The notes beneath the pieces were generated by a model. It did no database searches. It was not told the DNA's origin and worked only from the letters and a program-made list of their open reading frames with translations. A stretch of 45,759 nucleotides of DNA from Pseudomonas putida (GTDB taxonomy: Bacteria; Pseudomonadota; Gammaproteobacteria; Pseudomonadales; Pseudomonadaceae), in contig NZ_JANHKS010000042.1 in the NCBI RefSeq assembly GCF_028682175.1, forward strand, positions 1-45,759, given 5' to 3'. The position numbers and the translations under genes were made by a program. Numbering within the stretch: the stretch's first letter is position 1; each line of letters opens with the position of its first letter. Shown piece by piece: positions 17,014 through 25,099 of this stretch.

Positions 17014-17030
17014 CTGGCACAACCGCTGCA
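17014..17030 (+). promoter_or_regulatory. Candidate sigma-54 (RpoN) promoter
   Basis: CTGGCAC-AACCG-CTGCA has GG (17016-17017) and GC (17028-17029) exactly 10 bases apart, the RpoN -24/-12 geometry. One T of the TTGC box is replaced by C. The start would be near 17041, 47 bases before the small membrane protein gene. AT-rich sequence lies just upstream. Confidence 0.45.
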
Positions 17031-17087
17031 ATACTTCAGGTAACAAGTCTGCACCGTCGGACAACAAGATCACCTGGAGCCAACCGA

Positions 17088-17372
17088 ATGAACACTCAAC
17101 GCCTCGCCCAACTGCGCATTTCTCCTCTGCACTTGCAGCAGGGTCTGTTTGCCAGCCTGGCGTTGATGGTCACGCTGATCGTCGTTCAGCAGTTCGCTCA
17201 CTGGAACCAGCATCAAGACACCGCTCAGATCCAGCCTGTCTACATTCACAGCGCGCCCTTCGCCAAGGCCAGCGCCCTGACAGCACGGGATGTGGCCCTG
17301 AGCCTGCAATCGGTTGAAGACGCGGCGGCCGTCAACGATGAGTCGCCTCGTCAACAGAGTTGGGTCTTCTGA
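17088..17372 (+). CDS. Small single-span membrane protein, unknown
   Basis: A 94-residue protein not recognised as a named family. An N-terminal cytoplasmic part of about 20 residues is followed by one hydrophobic segment (about 20-37, LFASLALMVTLIVVQQF). A polar, probably periplasmic tail of about 55 residues follows, with no cysteine. GGAG precedes the ATG by about 10 bases. It lies between the candidate RpoN promoter and the DUF1328-ivy pair (88 bases to DUF1328), so it may be part of a stress/envelope cluster. Codon use resembles the neighbours. Confidence 0.65.
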   Translation: MNTQRLAQLRISPLHLQQGLFASLALMVTLIVVQQFAHWNQHQDTAQIQPVYIHSAPFAKASALTARDVALSLQSVEDAAAVNDESPRQQSWVF

Positions 17373-17460
17373 GCTTCGTGTTCAAAGACGTGACCTTCAC
17401 CCAGGGTCGTATTTGACACCTCGGTGCAGCTAGAAATTAAAAACAGTAAGGAGAATCACC

Positions 17461-17625
17461 ATGTTGAGCTGGGCAATCACATTTCTGATCATCGCCATCG
17501 TCGCAGCGGTTCTGGGCTTCGGTGGTATCGCAGGCACTGCAACGGGTATCGCCAAGATTCTCTTTATTGTGTTCCTGGTGATGTTCGTCGTGTCGTTCTT
17601 CTTCGGTCGTCGCGGACGAGGCTGA
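17461..17625 (+). CDS. DUF1328 small membrane protein (YtjA family)
   Basis: A 54-residue protein too short for many gene callers. It begins MLSWAITFLIIAIVA, contains the family core LGFGGIAGTATGIAKILF, and ends in a basic tail RRGRG. Two hydrophobic helices (about 4-22 and 31-48) are linked by the glycine-rich turn. AAGGAG lies 8 bases before the ATG. The ivy-family gene starts 2 bases after its stop, so they are an operon. Function unknown; the family is common in Proteobacteria and often stress-linked. Confidence 0.88.
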   Translation: MLSWAITFLIIAIVAAVLGFGGIAGTATGIAKILFIVFLVMFVVSFFFGRRGRG

Positions 17626-17627
17626 CC

Positions 17628-18095
17628 ATGGCTGGCAAGCATTTCCATGCATTGACTCTGGCGCTTCTCGCAAGCGCCAGCGCCATGGCCATGGCGGCCA
17701 ATGACGGGCAGACCCGGGTCAACGAGCTGCTGAGCTCGGACCCTGCGTACCGCCAGACCTGGTCAGGTGTAGTGAAGAAGGAAGAACGCCTGCCGGACTG
17801 GGTGATCAACCTGTCCGGTACGTCGGATCAAATGAACGCCGTAACGGAAGATGGTGACAAGTATCTGGTAGGGCCGCTTTGCGAAACCCAGGACACTTGT
17901 ATCAACAAGCGTCTGATCGTGGCTTTCAGCATGGATAAGTCCCATGCCTACGCCATGTTGGTCGAGGTCCCGGCAGGTTTGCCGGCAGACAAGTCGCCAA
18001 CTCGCCACGCCGATTACCGTTTCCTTGGCAAGCCCGATGAAGGCATGCAGGGCCTTTTGAAGGAGCAGCTCAAGAGAGATCCAAACTGGTACTGA
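17628..18095 (+). CDS. Ivy-family (vertebrate lysozyme inhibitor) periplasmic protein, altered loop
   Basis: A 155-residue exported protein with signal peptide (about 1-23, ending AMA). The mature part resembles inhibitor of vertebrate lysozyme: LLSSDPAYRQTWSGVV, PDWV, YLVGPLC and the following FSMDKSHAYAMLVEV, then a C-terminal Tyr. The inhibitory loop, usually CKPHDC, is here CETQDTC (85-91), one residue longer and without the histidine that enters the lysozyme active site. Lysozyme inhibition is therefore uncertain. It is translated from an ATG 2 bases after the DUF1328 stop. Family assignment is by pattern; activity is inference. Confidence 0.82.
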   Translation: MAGKHFHALTLALLASASAMAMAANDGQTRVNELLSSDPAYRQTWSGVVKKEERLPDWVINLSGTSDQMNAVTEDGDKYLVGPLCETQDTCINKRLIVAFSMDKSHAYAMLVEVPAGLPADKSPTRHADYRFLGKPDEGMQGLLKEQLKRDPNWY

Positions 18096-18763
18096 TTCGA
18101 ATGACGGAAGACACAACTGCATTTGGTCTTCCCGACAGCCGCGCAACCCGAGGAGGGTCTGCGCGTGACCAAGGGGTCGGGACGTTCTGACCAAGGGAGT
18201 GGTCGCAGCGTCTCAGGTGCACAGGGAGTGCTCCCATTCGTGGGCCGGGTCAGGAAGCCGCCAAGCAAGTCCATTGTCAGAGCCGCTCGCGAGGCGATCC
18301 GATCATGGACTTGCGACGCGCAATCGATCTTCCCCTCCGTTTTTTCCCTCCCTGCGACCGTATATCGAGAAATATCATCCCCTTTCTTGCGGATTGGCCA
18401 CCCATGACCAATTTGTCACTTGCTTGCCTCTTCACGCATCTCATCGCGCTACAGGCGACGTTTTAGCCACTTCTCAGCAGATTCCTGTACAGGTCCTATG
18501 CTCCGTTTCAGGGCGTTTTTTGCTAAGTATTTGATTTTCCTCATGCCGATTCGGCATGAGGTAGTCATTTACGGCATTAGACGATGGCCTCTTGCGTGGG
18601 AATAGTTGCGCCTTTTTTCCGCTTGCCGAGAGCTTGGATGCTCAATTGCGGTGACCTTCTCTGAACAGTTTCAAGGGCATTCGCGCCACCCAGTCGCTTC
18701 ACAAGAGCGGCTCCAAAGCGTCGATGGAAGCTGTTCTCGCCAACTACAACAAAGGTTATTGAA
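18096..18763. other. 668-base intergenic region upstream of gltP
   Basis: No convincing gene was found. Short open frames here have no ribosome site or family resemblance. A stem GGAAGAC/GTCTTCC (18106-18132) follows the ivy stop. CAAGTCCAT (18266-18274) and ATGGACTTG (18304-18312) are an inverted pair, and a perfect palindrome lies at 18539-18561. The region must hold the gltP promoter and could encode a leader or small RNA; nothing decisive is visible. Confidence 0.5.
18539..18561. promoter_or_regulatory. Perfect 10-bp palindrome, possible operator or hairpin
   Basis: CCTCATGCCG-ATT-CGGCATGAGG: two exact 10-base arms with a 3-base centre, in AT-richer sequence about 200 bases before gltP. 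On neither strand is it followed by a clean T-run, so it is not a typical terminator. Confidence 0.5.
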
Positions 18764-20095
18764 ATGAAGAAGGCAAAACTGAGCCTCGCCTGGCAGATCC
18801 TCATCGGTCTGGTCCTGGGTATCTCGCTCGGAGCGCTGCTCAACCACTTCAGCGCTGAAAAGGCGTGGTGGATCAGCAACATCTTGCAGCCCGCCGGCGA
18901 TATCTTCATCCGTCTGATCAAGATGATCGTGATCCCGATCGTGATTTCCTCCCTGGTGGTGGGTATCGCGGGCGTCGGTGATGCGAAGAAACTGGGCCGC
19001 ATTGGCCTGAAGACGATCATCTACTTCGAAATTGTCACCACCATTGCCATTGTTGTCGGCCTGCTGCTGGCCAACGTGTTTCACCCGGGCACCGGCATCG
19101 ACATGAGCACGCTGGGCACCGTGGACATCTCGCAATACGAGAAAACCACGGCTGAAGTGCAGCACGATCACGCCTTGATCGCGACCATCCTCAACCTGAT
19201 CCCGTCGAACATCTTCGCCGCCGTTGCCCGTGGCGACATGCTGCCGATCATCTTCTTCTCGGTGTTCTTCGGCCTGGGTCTGTCCAGCCTCAACGCCGAA
19301 GTGCGCGAGCCGCTGGTGAAGGTGTTCCAGGGCGTTTCGGAAACCATGTTCAAGGTCACTCACATGATCATGAACTACGCGCCGATCGGGGTATTCGCGC
19401 TGATCGCCGTGACCGTCGCCAACTTCGGTTTCGCCTCCCTGCTGCCGCTGGCCAAACTGGTGATCCTGGTTTACGTGGCCATCGCGTTCTTCGCCTTCGT
19501 GGTGCTGGGCCTGATCGCCCGCCTGTTCGGCTTCTCGGTCATCAAGCTGATGCGCATCTTCAAGGATGAGCTGGTGCTGGCCTACTCCACCGCAAGCTCC
19601 GAAACCGTGCTGCCGCGCGTGATCGAAAAGATGGAAGCCTACGGCGCGCCGAAGGCTATCAGCAGCTTCGTGGTCCCGACCGGCTATTCGTTCAACCTCG
19701 ACGGTTCGACCCTGTATCAGAGCATCGCGGCATTGTTCATTGCCCAGCTGTACGGCATCGACTTGTCCGTCGGCACCCAGATCATGCTGGTGCTGACCTT
19801 GATGGTCACCTCTAAAGGTATCGCCGGCGTACCGGGCGTGTCCTTCGTGGTACTGCTGGCGACCCTGGGCAGCGTTGGCATTCCGCTGGAAGGCCTGGCG
19901 TTCATCGCCGGTGTCGACCGCATCATGGACATGGCGCGCACCGCGCTGAACGTGATCGGCAACGCGCTGGCGGTGCTGGTCATCGCACGTTGGGAAGGCA
20001 TGTACGACGACGCCAAGGGCGAGCGCTACTGGAACTCGCTGCCGAACCTGCGCAGCAAGCAATCGATGCCGGTTGGCCAGTCGACCACCGACTGA
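18764..20095 (+). CDS. gltP: Glutamate/aspartate:proton symporter (DAACS family)
   Basis: Inner-membrane carrier of 443 residues importing acidic amino acids or C4-dicarboxylates with protons. The family's serine-rich re-entrant loop appears as AYSTASSETVLPRV. TGYSFNLDGSTLYQS (NxDG/NLDG motif) and, later, the second hairpin AGVPGVSFV with GVDRIMDMARTALNVIGNALA carry the substrate-binding Asp/Arg/Asn. About eight hydrophobic segments are spread along the chain. The ATG is preceded by AAAGG. It is followed by a terminator at 20113. Substrate preference between glutamate, aspartate and dicarboxylates cannot be fixed from the sequence. Confidence 0.92.
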   Translation: MKKAKLSLAWQILIGLVLGISLGALLNHFSAEKAWWISNILQPAGDIFIRLIKMIVIPIVISSLVVGIAGVGDAKKLGRIGLKTIIYFEIVTTIAIVVGLLLANVFHPGTGIDMSTLGTVDISQYEKTTAEVQHDHALIATILNLIPSNIFAAVARGDMLPIIFFSVFFGLGLSSLNAEVREPLVKVFQGVSETMFKVTHMIMNYAPIGVFALIAVTVANFGFASLLPLAKLVILVYVAIAFFAFVVLGLIARLFGFSVIKLMRIFKDELVLAYSTASSETVLPRVIEKMEAYGAPKAISSFVVPTGYSFNLDGSTLYQSIAALFIAQLYGIDLSVGTQIMLVLTLMVTSKGIAGVPGVSFVVLLATLGSVGIPLEGLAFIAGVDRIMDMARTALNVIGNALAVLVIARWEGMYDDAKGERYWNSLPNLRSKQSMPVGQSTTD

Positions 20096-20112
20096 CCGCT
20101 CCCGCGTTGAAC

Positions 20113-20145
20113 ACAAACCCCGGCCTGTCCGGGGTTTGTTGTTTT
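20113..20145 (+). terminator. Rho-independent terminator of gltP
   Basis: ACAAACCCCGG (20113-20123) pairs perfectly with CCGGGGTTTGT (20129-20139) around CCTGT, followed by TGTTTT. Confidence 0.88.
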
Positions 20146-20165
20146 CTCGGGAAAGAACCTGTTCC

Positions 20166-20256
20166 CTGTAGGAGTGAGCTTGCTCGCGATTGCTGTGTGT
20201 CAGCCCCCAGATGAGTCACAGACACACCACAATCGCGAGCAAGCTCACTCCTACAG
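20166..20256. repeat. REP inverted pair (TGTAGGAGTGAGCTTGCTCGCGA type)
   Basis: Exact 26-base inverted arms, 20166-20191 and 20231-20256. Inside them GTGTGTC and GACACAC can pair as well, so nearly the whole element folds into one long hairpin. It lies between gltP and the next gene. Confidence 0.9.
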
Positions 20257-20332
20257 GACTGGATACAGCCTGAGGGTTTGTTGTTTGCGCCCCCGCCGCT
20301 ATCATTCCCGCATCTAGCGAGGGGATTTACTG

Positions 20333-21571
20333 ATGCTCAATGGCCTGTGGCTTGGCTTTTTCGTGGTGGCGGCGGTTTCCGCACTGGCTCAATGGCTGAT
20401 TGGTGGCAACGCCGGCATCTTTGCCGCGATGGTCGAGAGCATCTTCGCCATGGCCAAGCTGTCGGTCGAGGTCATGGTCCTGCTGTTCGGCACCCTGACC
20501 CTGTGGCTGGGCTTTCTCAACATCGCCGAGAAGGCCGGGATCGTCGACTGGCTCGGCAAGATCCTTGCCCCGCTGTTCCATCGCCTGATGCCCGAAGTGC
20601 CTCGCGGACACCCTGCACTGGGCCTCATCACCCTGAACTTCGCCGCCAATGCCCTGGGCCTGGACAACGCCGCCACGCCCATTGGCCTGAAGGCCATGCG
20701 TTCGCTGCAAGAGCTCAACCCCAGCCAGACCGTGGCCAGCAACGCGCAGATTCTGTTTCTGGTGCTCAACGCCTCGTCGCTGACGCTGCTGCCGGTGACC
20801 ATCTTCATGTACCGCGCCCAGCAAGGCGCCGTGGACCCGACCATGGTGTTCCTGCCGATCCTGCTGGCCACCAGCGCCTCGACCCTGGTGGGCCTGCTCT
20901 CGGTAGCGTTCATGCAGCGCCTGCGCCTGTGGGACCCGGTGGTGCTGGCCTATCTGATTCCCGGCGCGCTGCTGTTGGGCGGCTTCATGGCGATCCTGGC
21001 CGGGCTGTCGGCGACCGCACTGGCGAGCCTGTCGTCGGTACTGGGCAACGTGACGCTGTTCGGCATCATCATGATCTTTCTGGTGGTGGGCGCGCTGCGC
21101 AAGGTCAAGGTGTACGAAACCTTCGTCGAAGGCGCCAAGGAAGGCTTCGACGTGGCCAAGAACCTGCTGCCGTATCTGGTGGCGATGCTCTGCGCCGTCG
21201 GTGTGCTGCGGGCGTCGGGGGCGCTGGATCTACTGCTTGAAGGCATCCGCCACGGCATTCAGTGGATGGGTCTGGACACCCGTTTCGTCGATGCCCTGCC
21301 CACCGCGCTGGTCAAGCCGTTCTCGGGCAGTGCCGCCAGGGCCATGTTGATCGAAACCATGAAGACCCAAGGCGTGGACAGCTTTCCCGCGCTGGTGGCC
21401 GCGACGATTCAGGGCAGCACCGAAACCACCTTCTATGTGCTGGCGGTGTACTTCGGCGCGGTCGGCATCCAGCGCGCACGTCACGCCGTGGGCTGCGCGC
21501 TGCTGGCGGAGCTGGCGGGCGTGGTGGCGGCGATCTTCGTCTGCTACTGGTTCTTCGCGTCGGCCGTGTAA
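20333..21571 (+). CDS. Nucleoside-recognition (Gate) membrane protein, fused SpmA/SpmB-like
   Basis: A 412-residue polytopic membrane protein. The first half resembles SpmA (hydrophobic start, GLITLNFAANALGLDNAATP, SLQELNPSQTVASNAQILFL). The second half resembles SpmB (EGAKEGFDVAKNLLPYLVAM, ALVKPFSGSAARAML, IQGSTETTFYVLAVYFG). Separate genes exist in Bacillus, where the name spore maturation arose, but Pseudomonas does not sporulate. Gate-domain proteins are transporter-like; the substrate is unknown. GAGGGGA precedes the ATG. The 3' end overlaps the convergent lipoprotein gene by 28 bases. Confidence 0.87.
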   Translation: MLNGLWLGFFVVAAVSALAQWLIGGNAGIFAAMVESIFAMAKLSVEVMVLLFGTLTLWLGFLNIAEKAGIVDWLGKILAPLFHRLMPEVPRGHPALGLITLNFAANALGLDNAATPIGLKAMRSLQELNPSQTVASNAQILFLVLNASSLTLLPVTIFMYRAQQGAVDPTMVFLPILLATSASTLVGLLSVAFMQRLRLWDPVVLAYLIPGALLLGGFMAILAGLSATALASLSSVLGNVTLFGIIMIFLVVGALRKVKVYETFVEGAKEGFDVAKNLLPYLVAMLCAVGVLRASGALDLLLEGIRHGIQWMGLDTRFVDALPTALVKPFSGSAARAMLIETMKTQGVDSFPALVAATIQGSTETTFYVLAVYFGAVGIQRARHAVGCALLAELAGVVAAIFVCYWFFASAV

Positions 21572-22182
21572 CGCCGCTGGCCCTGCTCCAGCGTCCACTG
21601 CAACACCTGGGCGGTCAGCGTGTCGCTGGCCTGCCCGAAGCCTGCCACCACCGCTGATACCTGTTTGTCGGCTACCGGCTGACGCACTTCGAAACGGTGG
21701 CTGGCGACGATGCGCTGGTGATCGTCGGCCAGGCGCGCGTCCAGGCGAATCACCACCTCGATGGCCTGGCCGCGGTACTCGCTCTGGAACGCCTGCAATT
21801 CCCCACCCAGTTCGAAGTCGGCCTGCAGGTTGCTGTCATCGGTGCTGATCGACTGCACCCGGCCATCGCGGTAAAAGGCGTCAGTCAGGCGGTTACGCAA
21901 CAGCACCGGCGCCGGATCGCCCCAGCGTGCGCCCTTGTAGCTGCTGATGACATCGCCCTGAGGGATCACCGCGATGCGTGGGCTGTCCAGGGTTTCGCTG
22001 GATTTCGGCTTGGCCACCCGCAGCGACCAGGGCGTCGGCGCTGCGGCTTTGCTGCTGGTCTGGGCCGTGGGCAGGCGATAGACGTCGGAGGGCTCCTGTT
22101 TAGGCAGGATCGAACAAGCCCCCAGTGACACCAGCGCGCTCACCAGCAACAGTCGAGTGAAGGGAATACCGGCAAGCCTCAT
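21544..22182 (-). CDS. ABC-type transport auxiliary lipoprotein (PqiC/MlaB-context type)
   Basis: A 212-residue outer-membrane lipoprotein with signal peptide and lipobox LGAC (Cys22), followed by SILPKQEP. The family core is PWSLRVAKP, IAVIPQGDVISSYKGARWGDPAPVLLRNRLTDAF (shown in two parts), QADFELGGELQAFQSEYRG and a C-terminal repeat of beta strands. It is the last gene of the MCE transport operon; its ATG overlaps the MCE gene stop by 4 bases. It is expected to dock the transporter at the outer membrane. Its stop lies inside the 3' end of the convergent SpmAB-like gene. Confidence 0.85.
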   Translation of the reverse strand: MRLAGIPFTRLLLVSALVSLGACSILPKQEPSDVYRLPTAQTSSKAAAPTPWSLRVAKPKSSETLDSPRIAVIPQGDVISSYKGARWGDPAPVLLRNRLTDAFYRDGRVQSISTDDSNLQADFELGGELQAFQSEYRGQAIEVVIRLDARLADDHQRIVASHRFEVRQPVADKQVSAVVAGFGQASDTLTAQVLQWTLEQGQRRYTADAKNQ

Positions 22183-23120
22183 GGCTCGAACTCCTTGTTC
22201 TTGTCGCTACCGAGCAGGTAGCCGCTGGGGTTGGCGTTGAGGCTGCGAGAGATGGTTTTGAGTGAATTGAGGGTTTCACGCAGTTCGCGAATCGCCGGGC
22301 CCAGTTCGCCAAGCCCCTGCAATCCGCCATCCACCGAACCCTTGTTGGCCTTGATCAGTTGGTTGATGGTGTCGGTGCTCTGTTGCAGCGACAGCATGGC
22401 GGCCTGACCGGTTGCAATCGCCTGCTTGCCATCGACCGTGAACAGCAGGTTCGCGTTGCGCATGGCGGTGGACGTCTGGTCCAGCGTGGTGCTCGCCTGC
22501 TTGCTCAATGCCAGCAGCTGCTTGAGGGTCTGGCGGATGTCGTCGCGCTCGTCGGCGATCACCGACGTGGTCTTTTCCAGATGCTCCAGGGTGTTGCTCA
22601 GTGCCTCGACATTTTTCGACGACAGCAACTCGTTGGCGTTATGCAGGAACACGTTGACCCCGGTTATCAGGTCGTTGCTGTCGTTGAGCAGGCGCGAGAT
22701 CGGCGAGGGCGAAGCGATGATGACCGGCAGGTTGCCGTCCTCGCCCTTGAGCTGTTCGCTCTGTGGCGTGCCGCCGCTGAGCTGGATGATCGAGGTCCCG
22801 GTAATGCCGTTCAACGCCAGCTTGGCGAAGGTATCGCGCTTGATCGGGGTTTCGCCGGTCACGCGGATCTGTGCCAGCACGCGGCGCGGGTCCTGAGGGT
22901 CCAGGCGCAGTTGCACCACGTCACCGACCTTGATGCCGCTGTACTGCACGGGGCTGCCACGGGACAGGCCAGTCACGGCTTCGTTGAACACCACCTGGTA
23001 ATCCTTGAATGCCGTGTCGACGCTGGACTTGGCCAGCCACAGCCCGAACAGCAGTGCGGCGACCACCACGATCACCGTGAACAGGCCTATCAGAATGTGA
23101 TGGGCGCGGGTTTCCATCAT
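22179..23120 (-). CDS. MlaD/MCE-domain substrate-binding protein
   Basis: A 313-residue protein anchored by an N-terminal helix (about 8-30). A single MCE domain follows (about 40-120: VVFNEAVTGLSRGSPVQYSGIKVG in parts, LNGITGTSIIQLSGG). A long helical/coiled-coil tail (about 150-300) could form a periplasmic needle-like bundle, as in PqiB/LetB or Mce1-type proteins. It presents lipids between the membranes. It overlaps the ATPase gene by 4 bases (ATGA) and the lipoprotein gene by 4 bases, indicating coupled translation. Confidence 0.9.
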   Translation of the reverse strand: MMETRAHHILIGLFTVIVVVAALLFGLWLAKSSVDTAFKDYQVVFNEAVTGLSRGSPVQYSGIKVGDVVQLRLDPQDPRRVLAQIRVTGETPIKRDTFAKLALNGITGTSIIQLSGGTPQSEQLKGEDGNLPVIIASPSPISRLLNDSNDLITGVNVFLHNANELLSSKNVEALSNTLEHLEKTTSVIADERDDIRQTLKQLLALSKQASTTLDQTSTAMRNANLLFTVDGKQAIATGQAAMLSLQQSTDTINQLIKANKGSVDGGLQGLGELGPAIRELRETLNSLKTISRSLNANPSGYLLGSDKNKEFEP

Positions 23121-23923
23121 GAGACCTCGTGTGGGTGGGTGGCCGCTGCATAGGCCGAACGGCCGCGCGGGCCATGGAAGTATTCGTGAATCCAGGCGTC
23201 GTTGGTCGCCGCAACCTTGTCGATGCTATCGGCCACCAGTACGCGCTTTTGAGCCAGCACCGCGACGCGGTCAGTGATGGTGTAGAGGGTGTCCAGGTCG
23301 TGGGTGACCATGAACACGCTCAGACCCAGGGCGTCGCGCAGGGTCAGGATCAACTGGTCGAAAGCGCCGGCGCCGATGGGGTCCAGACCCGCCGTGGGCT
23401 CGTCGAGAAACAGGATGTCCGGGTCCAGCGCCAGCGCCCGGGCCAGGGCAGCACGCTTGATCATGCCGCCAGAGAGCGAAGCCGGATATTTGTGGGCGGC
23501 TGACAGCGGCAGGCCCGAAAGCGCCATCTTGATCCCGGCCAGGTGCTCGGCTTCTTCGCGGCTCAATCCCGCGTGCTCGATCAGCGGCAGGGCGACGTTT
23601 TCGGTGATGGTCAGCGACGAGAACAGCGCGCCTTTCTGAAACAGCACGCCGAAACGTCGCTCGACCTGGGAGCGGGCCTTGTCCGGCAGGTTCAGCAGAT
23701 CCTGTCCCAACACCCGCACGTTGCCTTCCGCCGGCCGCTGCAGGCCGACGATGCTGCGCAGCAACACGGATTTACCGCTGCCCGAGCCACCGACCACTGC
23801 GAGGATTTCCCCGCGATACAGGTCCAGATCAAGGTTTTCATGGACCACCTGCGGGCCGAAGCGATTGCACAGGCCGCGCACTTGAATCACCGCTTCACTG
23901 GGTTGCACACAACGTCGGGTCAC
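23117..23923 (-). CDS. ABC transporter ATP-binding protein (MlaF-like)
   Basis: Cytoplasmic ATPase of the MCE lipid transporter. The chosen start is the GTG at 23923, which overlaps the permease stop as GTGA and gives 268 residues, the MlaF family length. Further upstream the same frame is open but only mirrors the permease gene. Walker A is GGSGSGKS (45-52), the Q-loop FGVLFQKGALF, signature LSGGM (150-154) and Walker B ILFLDEP (170-176), followed by the D-loop GLDP and the switch His in VTHD. It is the third gene of the operon. Confidence 0.9.
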   Translation of the reverse strand: MTRRCVQPSEAVIQVRGLCNRFGPQVVHENLDLDLYRGEILAVVGGSGSGKSVLLRSIVGLQRPAEGNVRVLGQDLLNLPDKARSQVERRFGVLFQKGALFSSLTITENVALPLIEHAGLSREEAEHLAGIKMALSGLPLSAAHKYPASLSGGMIKRAALARALALDPDILFLDEPTAGLDPIGAGAFDQLILTLRDALGLSVFMVTHDLDTLYTITDRVAVLAQKRVLVADSIDKVAATNDAWIHEYFHGPRGRSAYAAATHPHEVS

Positions 23924-25089
23924 CAGCCAAGCTCCATGAAAAACATCGCGGCCAGTGCGTCCAGCACGATGACCACGAAAATCGACTGCACCACGCTCGA
24001 TGTCGTATGAGCGCCCACGGATTCGGCACTGCCTTCCACCTTGAAGCCTTCCAGACAACCAATGGCGGCGATGAAAAAGGCGAAGATCGGCGCTTTGACG
24101 ATGCCCACCAGAAAATGCTGAACGCCTATGTCGGCCTGCATCAGCGAGAGAAACATGGCCGGGGAAATCCCCAGCGACAAGGCGCAGACCACGCCGCCAC
24201 CGACGATGCCGCAGATCATCGCCAGAAACGTCAGCATCGGCAGTGAGATCAGCAGTGCCAGCACGCGAGGCAGCACCAGCATCTCTGTAGGACTGAGCCC
24301 CAGGGTTTGTAAGGCATCGAGTTCTTCGTTGGCCTTCATCGAGCCGATCTGCGCGGTGAAGGCGCTGGCGGTGCGGCCGGCCAGCAGGATCGCGGTCAGC
24401 AGCACGGCAAATTCGCGCAGGAACGAGAAGCCGATCAGGTCGACCGTGAAGATCGTCGCGCCAAATGCCTTGAGCACCGTGGCGCCGAGAAACGCCACCA
24501 CGGCGCCGACCATGAACGTCAGCAGCGCAACGATAGGCGCGGCGTCCAGGCCGATCTGCTCGATGTGGGCGATGACCGAGGTGGTGCGCCAGCGTTTGGG
24601 GCGAAACAGGGTGGTGACGAAGGTTTGCAGGATCAGCCCGACGAAGCCGAGCAATTGCAGGGTGTCTTTCCAGATCACCTCCACCGCCGAGCCGATGCGC
24701 GCCAGCAGCTGGGTGCCGACCGCGACTTCCGGGTCTTTCTGCGGCTGGCAGTAGTCGCACAGGGCGCTCTGGATCGTCTGCATCAGGGCACGGCTGGATT
24801 CGGGCAGGTTGGGCGCCTGAACGGCCAGCAGCCGCAGCCGTTGGACCCCGAGCAATTCGACCAGCAACGACGCCCCGGCGGTGTCCAGCGCACCCAGGCC
24901 GCTCATGTCCACCTGGGTATCGGCGCTGAAGCCTGCATTCAGGGCGTCGGTCTGGCGCTTGAGCTGGTGGTAATGGGCAAGCGTCCAGTCTCCGGCGATC
25001 CAGAGCTGTGCAGGCTGGGCCGAAGTGTCCAGCGAGACGGTTCCCGTGACCTTCGGCGTGTTGACAGCAAGGTGGGTGATTGAGGTCAT
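23920..25089 (-). CDS. MlaE-family permease with N-terminal STAS domain
   Basis: Membrane subunit of the lipid ABC transporter, 389 residues from the ATG at 25089 (MTSITHLAVN). A longer in-frame start adds a basic non-conserved stretch and was rejected. A STAS-like domain (about 20-115; VDMSGLGALDTAGASLLVELL) fills the role of separate MlaB. The MlaE permease core (about 130-385) has the GRTASAFTAQIGSM coupling motif and five or six hydrophobic segments. This fused architecture differs from the enteric mla operon with separate MlaB and resembles the second MCE cluster of Pseudomonas. It starts 10 bases after the DUF5924 gene. Confidence 0.9.
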   Translation of the reverse strand: MTSITHLAVNTPKVTGTVSLDTSAQPAQLWIAGDWTLAHYHQLKRQTDALNAGFSADTQVDMSGLGALDTAGASLLVELLGVQRLRLLAVQAPNLPESSRALMQTIQSALCDYCQPQKDPEVAVGTQLLARIGSAVEVIWKDTLQLLGFVGLILQTFVTTLFRPKRWRTTSVIAHIEQIGLDAAPIVALLTFMVGAVVAFLGATVLKAFGATIFTVDLIGFSFLREFAVLLTAILLAGRTASAFTAQIGSMKANEELDALQTLGLSPTEMLVLPRVLALLISLPMLTFLAMICGIVGGGVVCALSLGISPAMFLSLMQADIGVQHFLVGIVKAPIFAFFIAAIGCLEGFKVEGSAESVGAHTTSSVVQSIFVVIVLDALAAMFFMELGW

Positions 25090-25099
25090 AGCGACGAGC

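Noticed and set aside
17389..17416. AlgU-type promoter (GACCTT ... TTGAC) before DUF1328
   Set aside because: The -35 box has a mismatch and the -10 box does not fit at 16-17 bases; too weak to list.
18123..18534. Two short frames (94 and 111 codons) between ivy and gltP
   Set aside because: No ribosome site, no signal or domain, composition unlike neighbours.
18671..20116. Open frame of 481 codons opposite gltP
   Set aside because: His/Gln/Asp-rich antisense of membrane-helix codons; the typical shadow of a hydrophobic gene.
23924..24760. Long N-terminal extension of the MlaF-like ATPase
   Set aside because: It lies wholly within the permease gene in another frame. The GTG at 23923 overlapping the permease stop gives the family length.
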